Origin: Oribacterium sp. UBA5894
GTDB lineage: Bacteria; Bacillota; Clostridia; Lachnospirales; Lachnospiraceae
Reading direction: 5' to 3'
DNA: 7,827 bases
NCBI GenBank assembly: GCA_002431355.1
Contig: DJEQ01000008.1
Coordinates: 1 to 7,827, forward strand
The position numbers and the translations under genes are program-made. Each line of letters starts with the position of its first letter. Position 1 is the stretch's first letter. The notes beneath the pieces are model-generated. The model ran no database searches, was not told the origin of the DNA, and was given only the letters and a program-made list of their open reading frames with translations. Of this stretch, positions 1 through 5,665 are shown in pieces.

Positions 1-176
1 CGCCATAGGCGCATAGCATGGCATCGTCTCCCTGGAGAATTTTTCCTTAGCACCCTCTGACAGCGGAGCGTTTTCATCAGGAAAACGCGACGATTGCAGA
101 GGGCTTAGTGCTGCTTAGGGTCCCTGGCTTAGATTTTTCCGACCTCGAAGTACTGGTTTCCGGGAGCGGTCCCTCC
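1..176 (-). ncRNA. Candidate structured RNA, left copy (possibly cut by window edge)
   Basis: No protein gene is supported downstream of the Na/Pi transporter stop at 237. Reading the minus strand, a small hairpin (stem 163-166 with 173-176) is followed by a GGAAAC segment and a 28-nt core (154 down to 127) that matches 25 of 28 positions of the core at 7709-7736. The core leads into a long stem-loop. Its outer pairing is TGCT/AGCA (109-112 with 49-52), then CAGAGGG/CCCTCTG (97-103 with 53-59), and an inner perfect 8-bp stem GCGTTTTC/GAAAACGC (68-75 with 81-88) with a 5-nt loop. The motif CTAAGC occurs three times on this strand (132-127, 118-113, 108-103). I see no U-tract, so the 3' end may lie beyond position 1. 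The family is not recognised; the orientation is inferred from the right-hand copy. Confidence 0.5.
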
Positions 177-207
177 GTGGGCTTTCTGAACATGCTTTCT
201 TGGTGGC

Positions 208-221
208 AGCCCCTCCGGGCT
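208..221 (-). other. Short GC hairpin after nptA
   Basis: A perfect 5-bp stem AGCCC/GGGCT with a 4-nt GGAG loop begins 16 nt after the nptA stop codon on the minus strand. No T-run follows, so it is not a canonical intrinsic terminator. It may protect the 3' end of the nptA transcript or belong to the structured region downstream. No clear terminator for nptA is visible in the window. Confidence 0.35.
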
Positions 222-236
222 CTTCGTATAATTGAT

Positions 237-1931
237 TCACTGCAGCATCGACTTCACATAGCCTGCGATGTTGTCGGCGTGATCCGAGATGCGCTCGAGA
301 TTACTGATGACATCGAGGAAGACGACACCGGCGGAGGTGTTGCACTTGCCTTCGCTCAGGCGCTGCATATGATGCTCGCGCATCTCCCGCTCCATCCGAT
401 CGACCACATCCTCGGAGCGCTTGGTGTCGATGACTTCATCGATGCTGTTGTCTTCGAGCGCATTGATGGAGAGACTGAAGCTCTCCTGCGCCTTCTGTCC
501 GATCTTCTGAAGGTCATGGATTCCACTTTCCGTGAAGGCCACATGGTTCTGATAAATATACTTCGCCTTTTCGGCAATGTTCTCTGCATGATCGCCGACA
601 CGCTCCATATCGGTCAGCGTATTCAGCATACGCGTTACCTCAAACTTCTGTCGATCGCTGAGGGAAAGCTTGTCGATCTTAATAAGATAATTCGTGAGGA
701 GTCCCGTCATATGGTCGATCAGCTTCTCGCGGTCATACACATCCTGAATCAGCTTCTCCTCACCGCTTTCGAGTGCATTGCACGCATCGTTGATGTTCAC
801 GGCTACCACGCGTCCGAGGTTCACGATCTCACTGCGGGTTGCCGAGAGCGCAATCGCCGGGGACTCCAGGATACGCTCATCGAGATGACGGCGAAGACGC
901 TGCTCTTCAATGTTCAGCTTATCCTCTGCGCTCTGTGCGCCATCCTTTGCGCTCGGCTCCTTCACGAGGATACCCGAAAGCTTGACCAGGAAATCGCCGA
1001 ATGGATACAGTACGAGGGTACAGCTCACATTGAAAATCGTATGGAAGATGGAAATTTCCACCGGAGAAAGTAAGCCGTTGAAGAAAGATGGCACAGCAAA
1101 GGACGCTGCAAAGATCAGAACGCCGAACATGACTGCGCCGGCCACATTGAACAGAAGGTGAATGCAGGCGGCGCGCTTCGCGGTGCGACTCGTTCCGGTT
1201 GCAGAAATCATCGCCGTGACGCAGGTACCGATGTTCTGTCCGAGGGTAATATAAAAGCCGGAGGCTCTCGGCACGGCACCCGCGAGGGCCAGGGTCTGCA
1301 GGATGGAGACGGAGGCCGCCGAGGACTGGATCACGCCGGTGACGATGGCGCCCACGAGGATGCCCAGCACCGGATTTCCACCGATGGCCCGGAAGGCATC
1401 GGAAAAGATCGGGGAGTCCGCGTACGGAGAAACAGCCCCCGACATGAACTCGAGTCCGATAAAGATGAAGCCAACGCCGATGCAGAAGTTGCCCAGCAGG
1501 TCGTCATTGCCCTTCTTTCCAAACAGGAGCCGGAAGGCGCCAATGGCAATCAGCACCGGGGCAAAAAAGTCCGGCTTCAGCACCGTCAGCATATCGCTTG
1601 AAATCTGGGTCAGCGATACCATCCAGGCCGTGATGGTCGTTCCGATATTCGCGCCCATGATGATCCCGACGGCCTGTGAAAGATTCATGATGCCGGCATT
1701 GACGAAGCCGACGACCATGACGGTGGTGGCGGAGGAGGACTGCACGAGGGCGGTAATGGCCGCGCCCAGGACGACTGCCATGAAACGATTCTTCGTGACG
1801 ATATCCAGAAAGCCGGAAATGCGGTTTCCAGCCGCCTTCTGCATGCCGTCACTCATGACCGACATGCCATAGAGGAACATACCCAGTCCGCCCAGCAGGC
1901 GGAAAAAACTTGCAATGTGATCTACTGTCAT
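237..1931 (-). CDS. Na+/phosphate cotransporter family protein with C-terminal PhoU-like domain
   Basis: This is an NptA/YjbB-type sodium-dependent phosphate transporter of 564 residues in the cytoplasmic membrane. Two inverted-repeat Na/Pi cotransporter units are visible: the first has QSSSATT at residues 64-70 and GANIGTT at 93-99, the second QSSAAS at 202-207 and GQNIGT at 231-236. Hydrophobic segments run from residue 5 to about 320. A soluble, helical PhoU-like tail (about 360-564) carries the paired ERVGDHAENI (443-452) and ERISDHADNI (546-555) motifs, which in PhoU proteins bind metal clusters. The start at 1931 is preferred over an upstream in-frame ATG at 1988 because AGGAG (1941-1937) lies 5 nt before it and the longer N-terminus would include leader hairpins. 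It is transcribed alone from its own promoter. Family members import Pi or, as with YjbB in E. coli, can export it; the direction here cannot be read from sequence. No key motif is missing. Confidence 0.95.
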   Translation of the reverse strand: MTVDHIASFFRLLGGLGMFLYGMSVMSDGMQKAAGNRISGFLDIVTKNRFMAVVLGAAITALVQSSSATTVMVVGFVNAGIMNLSQAVGIIMGANIGTTITAWMVSLTQISSDMLTVLKPDFFAPVLIAIGAFRLLFGKKGNDDLLGNFCIGVGFIFIGLEFMSGAVSPYADSPIFSDAFRAIGGNPVLGILVGAIVTGVIQSSAASVSILQTLALAGAVPRASGFYITLGQNIGTCVTAMISATGTSRTAKRAACIHLLFNVAGAVMFGVLIFAASFAVPSFFNGLLSPVEISIFHTIFNVSCTLVLYPFGDFLVKLSGILVKEPSAKDGAQSAEDKLNIEEQRLRRHLDERILESPAIALSATRSEIVNLGRVVAVNINDACNALESGEEKLIQDVYDREKLIDHMTGLLTNYLIKIDKLSLSDRQKFEVTRMLNTLTDMERVGDHAENIAEKAKYIYQNHVAFTESGIHDLQKIGQKAQESFSLSINALEDNSIDEVIDTKRSEDVVDRMEREMREHHMQRLSEGKCNTSAGVVFLDVISNLERISDHADNIAGYVKSMLQ

Positions 1932-1942
1932 AGGATCTCCTG

Positions 1943-1986
1943 AAAAATGGTCGATATACATCGACGGTCGGGTAGAAAGGCCTACC
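1943..1986 (-). promoter_or_regulatory. Hairpin-rich 5' leader of nptA
   Basis: Between the predicted transcription start (about 1987) and the start codon are two adjacent perfect hairpins on the minus strand. The first is GGTAG/CTACC (1986-1982 with 1975-1971, 6-nt loop), at the extreme 5' end. The second is GTCGAT/ATCGAC (1965-1960 with 1955-1950, GTAT loop). The second is followed after 2 nt by T5 (1947-1943), directly before the Shine-Dalgarno AGGAG (1941-1937). It could be a weak attenuator or an mRNA-stabilising element; the sequence alone does not decide. Confidence 0.5.
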
Positions 1987-1993
1987 AAAGCGG

Positions 1994-2022
1994 ATTATAA
2001 CAGACCGTAAAATTCCTGTAAA
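1994..2022 (-). promoter_or_regulatory. Sigma-A type promoter for nptA
   Basis: On the minus strand a -35 box TTTACA (2022-2017, five of six consensus bases) and a perfect -10 TATAAT (1999-1994) are separated by exactly 17 nt. The predicted start near 1987 gives a leader of about 56 nt. It lies downstream of the amidase terminator, so nptA is an independent unit. Confidence 0.85.
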
Positions 2023-2029
2023 TATACAG
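2016..2029. promoter_or_regulatory. 14-bp dyad overlapping the nptA -35 box
   Basis: CTGTA/TACAG arms (2016-2020 and 2025-2029) with a 4-nt centre overlap the -35 hexamer. The position is right for a repressor or activator site. The regulator is unknown. The half-site spacing (CTGT-N6-ACAG) differs from the enterobacterial LexA box, and Firmicute LexA recognises a different sequence. Confidence 0.35.
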
Positions 2030-2147
2030 TAAGGTTCCTTCTGCTATACATATCCTGCTTCTTTTTTCGAAAGATCCAGGCTCTCCATCTGAAGAGAGAA
2101 TGGTGATGCCGCATACGCATGAAGCTTCCACTCGCCGGGCGGGTACG

Positions 2148-2198
2148 AAAAAAGCCGACCGTGGAGCGGCTCCCTGTGGAGCGTCATCCACGATCGGC
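2148..2198 (-). terminator. Intrinsic terminator of the amidase gene
   Basis: On the minus strand, an 11-bp stem (2198-2188 with 2164-2154, one G-U wobble) is followed directly by T6 (2153-2148). Its loop holds a second small stem GCTCC/GGAGC. It starts 31 nt after the amidase stop codon and isolates the amidase from nptA. The stretch between it and the nptA promoter (2023-2147) shows no gene. Confidence 0.9.
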
Positions 2199-2229
2199 GG
2201 ATCGCATTCATCTGTTTTTTTCAGGTGGC

Positions 2230-3057
2230 TTATGCTGAGAAGCCATAATAGTGGTTGATGCCTGTCAGCAGTCCACTGGCAATCTTATCACACGCGGCCT
2301 GGCTGTGATCGCTCGCTTTATCGCCGACCTCGATGTCCACGGACGGAATCGTCGAGTAGGAGGTCTGTGTAAGATCCATGTCCATGCTGCCGCTGGAGAA
2401 GACCTTGAGCCCTGCACCCTTGAGTCCCGCCACGAGGCTCTCGCCGAGCTTTTCATGCTTCTGCCAGTAGCTTGCGACCGGTTCCATCGACTTCAGTGCG
2501 TCCGGCGTGCTCATGTAGAACACACCCTTGTTGGATTTCGTCGAGTCGAAGTGGATCGCGATATGGCAGTCTGCCTTGTTATTTGCAATCACCGTGCGGG
2601 CAATGTTATCAAGCTGTACATCCTTCTCATCCCGGATCATCAGGACATCATAGCCGTCCTGCAGGAGCTGCTTCTTCAGACTCTCGGCCACCATCAGGGT
2701 CGCCACCGGCTCTGCAGTACCATCTGAAAAGGTCATGCCACCCGACACGGCCGTCGCCGTCGTACTGCCTGCGGACGTCGAACCACCGGTCACCTTTTTC
2801 GTGCCATCCGGATGGCAGAGCGTACGTACGGACTCGCCGCCCTTCGTCCCGTGGCCTGCATTGACTGCTACCGTGATGCCCTTTCGTGCACTCTCGGCGA
2901 CATCGGTCGTATACAGCACCGCCTTTCCCGTATTAATCTTCGAATTTCCTGCGTACTTCCAGTCGAGATTCAGTCCGATTTCCGTGCTGGCGAGTGCGCT
3001 CATGCACATGAATACGGACAGCACCGCGGTGGTGAATAAAACGCTTAACTTCTTCAT
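2230..3057 (-). CDS. Secreted N-acetylmuramoyl-L-alanine amidase (Amidase_3 family)
   Basis: A zinc-dependent amidase that cuts the bond between MurNAc and the stem-peptide L-alanine in peptidoglycan. The 275-residue product starts with a classical signal peptide (MKKLSVLF, hydrophobic core 8-20, probable cleavage after ALA at 21-23). The catalytic fold is visible as NAGHG (His69), GTAEP (Glu116), HIAIHFD (His169) and DIEVGD (Glu243), matching the His-Glu-His zinc site and catalytic Glu of Amidase_3. A Gly/Ser/Thr-rich insert lies between the first two ligands (about 72-112). No SH3, SPOR or cell-wall-binding repeats are present, so the enzyme is a bare catalytic domain. The start at 3057 is chosen over an in-frame ATG at 3120 because only this start exposes the signal peptide at the N-terminus; the upstream purine tract GAGAGAAGAG gives a modest ribosome site. 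No convincing promoter is visible; it follows the uppP terminator. Confidence 0.9.
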   Translation of the reverse strand: MKKLSVLFTTAVLSVFMCMSALASTEIGLNLDWKYAGNSKINTGKAVLYTTDVAESARKGITVAVNAGHGTKGGESVRTLCHPDGTKKVTGGSTSAGSTTATAVSGGMTFSDGTAEPVATLMVAESLKKQLLQDGYDVLMIRDEKDVQLDNIARTVIANNKADCHIAIHFDSTKSNKGVFYMSTPDALKSMEPVASYWQKHEKLGESLVAGLKGAGLKVFSSGSMDMDLTQTSYSTIPSVDIEVGDKASDHSQAACDKIASGLLTGINHYYGFSA

Positions 3058-3139
3058 GCTCTTCTCTCTTTTCTTTATCCTGTGGGCAGGCCGCTCTGAT
3101 GCGGCATCCCGTTTTTTCAATTCATTAGAAGTCTACGCG

Positions 3140-3181
3140 AAAAAAAAGAGGCATGCAACAAAGAAACGCTGACATACCTCT
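3140..3181 (-). terminator. Intrinsic terminator of uppP
   Basis: On the minus strand, AGAGGTATG (3181-3173) pairs with CATGCCTCT (3155-3147) with one G-U wobble. The loop is 17 nt and a T8 run (3147-3140) overlaps the stem base. It begins 24 nt after the uppP stop and probably ends the BMP/MPE/ung/uppP unit. Confidence 0.9.
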
Positions 3182-3205
3182 TACGTATTTCTTACGTCGA
3201 TTGGC

Positions 3206-4048
3206 TCAATGCACCAGGGCAGAAATCCCGAACCAGATCAGGACGATCACACCCAGCACGATGCGATAATAGCCGAAGATCGCAAAGCTGTTTTTCCGAA
3301 TATAGCGCATCAGGAAATTGATGCAGTAAACACTCACCACATAGGCGACCACCATGCCGAGCAGCAGATAGAAAAGCTGCGGTCCGGTAAAGGCGAAGCC
3401 ATACTTCACGAGCTTCAGGAGACTCGCGCCGAACATGACCGGTACCGACAGGAAGAAGGAAAACTCGGCGGCCGGTGTACGTGCCACACCGATCAGCATG
3501 GCGCCCAGGATGGTTGCGCCCGAGCGGGACGTACCCGGAATCAGTGCGAGGCACTGGAAGAGGCCAATGTAAATGGCCGTTCGAAGATCGAGCTCCTGCA
3601 GATGACGGATACGGAAGTCCACCTGCTCATTCCGCTTCTCAATCAGAATGAAGAGAACGCCATAGATGATCAGCATCAGGGCAACCACGAAGCCATTGTA
3701 CAGGTACTTGTCCAGAAGATCATCAAAAAGAATTCCGATCACGGCTGCCGGAATGCAGGCGGCAATGATCTTGATCCAGAGATCGACGCGGGATGGCACG
3801 AGTCCCATGCGTCCGGTCGAGCGGCGGCGCGCAAATGGCCAGAGCTGACGGAAGAAGGTGGTCACCACGGCGAGAATCGCGCCCAGCTGGATCACGACCT
3901 CGAAGACCTTATAATACTCATCCGGCTGGTTCAGCTTGATGATTTCATTGACGAGAATCATATGTCCCGTGCTGGAGATCGGAAGCCACTCTGTAAAGCC
4001 CTCCACAAGTCCAAACACGATAATTTTTAAGGTTTCAACAAAGCTCAT
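3206..4048 (-). CDS. uppP: Undecaprenyl-diphosphatase UppP (BacA family)
   Basis: An integral membrane phosphatase that dephosphorylates undecaprenyl diphosphate, regenerating the lipid carrier for peptidoglycan and other wall polymers; overproduction is known to give bacitracin resistance. The 280-residue product has the family's two signature regions: GLVEGFTEWLPISSTGH (residues 13-29, with Glu17, Glu20 and His29) and PGTSRSG (171-177, with Arg175). Length and the multiple hydrophobic segments (about 5-30, 50-70, 92-108, 118-136, 158-170, 190-212, 222-250, 258-278) are typical. The start at 4048 is preferred to the ATG at 4072 because GAGGAAAAAGA sits just before it and the family starts close to this motif. 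It is 121 nt after ung with no terminator between them and may be co-transcribed. No key residue is missing. Confidence 0.96.
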   Translation of the reverse strand: MSFVETLKIIVFGLVEGFTEWLPISSTGHMILVNEIIKLNQPDEYYKVFEVVIQLGAILAVVTTFFRQLWPFARRRSTGRMGLVPSRVDLWIKIIAACIPAAVIGILFDDLLDKYLYNGFVVALMLIIYGVLFILIEKRNEQVDFRIRHLQELDLRTAIYIGLFQCLALIPGTSRSGATILGAMLIGVARTPAAEFSFFLSVPVMFGASLLKLVKYGFAFTGPQLFYLLLGMVVAYVVSVYCINFLMRYIRKNSFAIFGYYRIVLGVIVLIWFGISALVH

Positions 4049-4068
4049 TCTTTTTCCTCTTTTCGATG

Positions 4069-4083
4069 GCACGCGCGGCGTGC
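4069..4083 (-). promoter_or_regulatory. Perfect 6-bp hairpin upstream of the uppP ribosome site
   Basis: GCACGC/GCGTGC with a 3-nt loop lies 20 nt before the uppP start codon, immediately upstream of the Shine-Dalgarno region. It could influence uppP translation or simply mark the leader. The rest of the ung-uppP gap (4049-4169) shows no recognisable promoter or terminator. Confidence 0.3.
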
Positions 4084-4169
4084 TGAGTTCATCCGGTGCC
4101 GTCAGACATTTTCATGCCGACGCGGATCATCGTCTTCGTATGGAAGTCCGACCTATGCATCTTAGCGTT

Positions 4170-4859
4170 TCATTCTGAAACATGCAAGTGCCTGTTTTCA
4201 ATCTGCCAGTCGATCGGGGCAATTCCATGCGTCTCCAGGAAGGCATTGGTCTTTGAAAATGGCCGGGAGCCGAAGAAGCCACGGTAGGCACTGAGCGGAC
4301 TCGGATGCGGGGACTTCAGGATCAGATGCTTCGGATTATGAAGCATGGCCTCCTTCATCTGCGCCGGCTTTCCCCACAGGATGAAGACCATCGGTCGGTC
4401 AATCTGATCGAGCACGCGGATCGCAGCATCCGTAAATTCCTCCCAGCCAATGCCGCGATGACTGTTCGCCTGATGGGCCCGCACCGTCAGCACCGTGTTC
4501 AGCAGCAGCACGCCCTGTTCTGCCCACTTCTTCAGATATCCGTTATCCGGAATCGTACAGCCGAGGTCATCATGCAGCTCCTTATAGATATTGACCAGAG
4601 ACGGCGGGATCGCCACGTCCGGCTTCACTGAAAAGCAGAGGCCATGCGCCTGCCCTGGCTCATGATATGGATCCTGTCCGAGAATCACGACCTTCACCTT
4701 TTCGAGGGGTGTAAAGTCGAAGGCATTGAAAATGTCCTCTGCAGCTGGATAAATCGTCTTCGTTTTGTACTCCTGATCAACCGTATCATACAGCTTTTCA
4801 TAATACGGCTTTCGAAATTCCGGCTCCAGTGGAGCCAGCCAGTCATTGGTAATCATCAT
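4170..4859 (-). CDS. ung: Uracil-DNA glycosylase, family 1
   Basis: Cytoplasmic base-excision repair enzyme that removes uracil arising from cytosine deamination or dUMP incorporation. The 229-residue product has the family-1 water-activating motif GQDPYH (61-66, catalytic Asp63), the FCFSV-type base pocket region as LCFSV (74-78), LLLNTVLTV with the uracil-binding Asn121, and the DNA-intercalation motif HPSPLS (185-190, His185). Length is typical for bacterial Ung. Translation starts at a tandem ATG-ATG (4859 and 4856); GGAGG overlapping the end of the preceding gene is 8 nt before the first. Only 3 nt separate it from the metallophosphoesterase stop codon, so the two are almost certainly co-transcribed and translationally coupled. 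Confidence 0.97.
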   Translation of the reverse strand: MMITNDWLAPLEPEFRKPYYEKLYDTVDQEYKTKTIYPAAEDIFNAFDFTPLEKVKVVILGQDPYHEPGQAHGLCFSVKPDVAIPPSLVNIYKELHDDLGCTIPDNGYLKKWAEQGVLLLNTVLTVRAHQANSHRGIGWEEFTDAAIRVLDQIDRPMVFILWGKPAQMKEAMLHNPKHLILKSPHPSPLSAYRGFFGSRPFSKTNAFLETHGIAPIDWQIENRHLHVSE

Positions 4860-4862
4860 GTT

Positions 4863-5564
4863 TTACTCCTCCGGGCGATACACCGTGTGACTCCGTGCCT
4901 TCGATACATTTTTATATAAATCATAAAGCAGGGATCCTGTTTTTCCTTCCTCCGGGTAATCGTCTCCACGCTTCAGGTCGAGCACATACTTCCCATAGCA
5001 GTTAATGATGGTCGTACCACTCGGATGCTTCCGCACGCGCTGAAAATCGCCGCCGTAGCATGGATGCACATGGCCATGAATCATATACTTTGGATGATAG
5101 CGTTCGAGAAGCTCATTGAAGCAGCGAAATCCCTGATGCGGCAGGTCTTCCATATCTCCATATCCCTCGGCAGGCGCATGGGTGATCAGGATGTCGAAGC
5201 CGTTCCGCAGCGCAATCGACTTCCGAATACGCTCAATCCGCTTCTCCATCTCCCGCTCCGTGTACATGCAGTCCCCCTCGCGATAGCGCATGGAGCCCCC
5301 CAGTCCCAGGATGCGAAGCCCACGGAAATCATAGATGCGATCGTCGATACAGTCGCAGCCAAGGGGCGGTCGCTCGGCATAGTCCTCGTCATGGTTGCCA
5401 CGCACATACAGGAGCGGTGCATGCCCTGCGGTCACGAGAAACTCCAGATAATGCGGATTTAGATCTCCTGCAGACACGATGAGATCAATGTCTCGGAGTT
5501 CAGCCGGGTCATAATAATCGTAGAGTTTTTTCTCTTCTTCATCTGCAATCAGCAGCACCTTCAT
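4863..5564 (-). CDS. Metallophosphoesterase family protein (YfcE/MJ0936-like) with DxE motif I
   Basis: A soluble calcineurin-like phosphoesterase of 233 residues. Metal-site motifs appear in order: ADEE (Asp8), GD (33-34), GNHDE (Asn57, His58), THAPAEGYGD (His129) and HGHVHP (His163, His165, His167). In motif I the usual Asp-x-His is Asp8-x-Glu10, so one metal ligand is replaced by a carboxylate. I recall close relatives in clostridial genomes with the same ISDEE-type start, so this looks like a subfamily trait rather than decay. The substrate is unknown; phosphodiesters are likely. The start at 5564 is chosen because AGGAAGG precedes it and the beta-strand MKVLLIAD begins the fold; the in-frame extension to 5645 is basic, low in homology and overlaps repeats. 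It is coupled to ung by a 3-nt gap whose ribosome site lies in its last codons. Confidence 0.88.
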   Translation of the reverse strand: MKVLLIADEEEKKLYDYYDPAELRDIDLIVSAGDLNPHYLEFLVTAGHAPLLYVRGNHDEDYAERPPLGCDCIDDRIYDFRGLRILGLGGSMRYREGDCMYTEREMEKRIERIRKSIALRNGFDILITHAPAEGYGDMEDLPHQGFRCFNELLERYHPKYMIHGHVHPCYGGDFQRVRKHPSGTTIINCYGKYVLDLKRGDDYPEEGKTGSLLYDLYKNVSKARSHTVYRPEE

Positions 5565-5581
5565 ATCTTTTCCTTCCTCTG

Positions 5582-5653
5582 CCGCATCGGCATCTGTGCG
5601 GGACCAGCGCACGCTTTCTTTCCACGAACATCGACGCACCGGCAATCTGTGCG
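5582..5653. repeat. Pair of imperfect direct repeats, each a potential hairpin
   Basis: Two related 19-20-nt units (5582-5601 and 5635-5653) share CGCA, CGGCA and TCTGTGCG. Each can fold, as CCGCA/TGCGG in the first and CGCAC/GTGCG in the second. They lie in the 101-nt gap between the BMP-domain gene and the metallophosphoesterase, just upstream of its ribosome site. They may be an operator pair, a processing site or remnants of a local duplication. No promoter or terminator is evident in this gap. Confidence 0.4.
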
Positions 5654-5665
5654 CGGTCTGCGATG

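Noticed and set aside
108..1073. Plus-strand open frame opposite nptA
   Set aside because: It mirrors the transporter's PhoU region, has no Shine-Dalgarno or homology, and starts inside the structured non-coding end.
2016..2029. LexA-type SOS box upstream of nptA
   Set aside because: The spacing is CTGT-N6-ACAG rather than N8, Firmicute LexA uses a CGAAC-type site, and nptA is not an SOS gene.
3090..3111. Plus-strand terminator (GCCGC/GCGGC hairpin followed by T6) in the amidase leader
   Set aside because: The stem is only 5 bp, the T-run starts 6 nt after it, and there is no plus-strand gene here to terminate.
3209..4030. Plus-strand open frame opposite uppP
   Set aside because: It matches almost exactly the span of uppP, and its product is His/Gln/Asp-rich, as expected from an antisense reading of a membrane protein gene.
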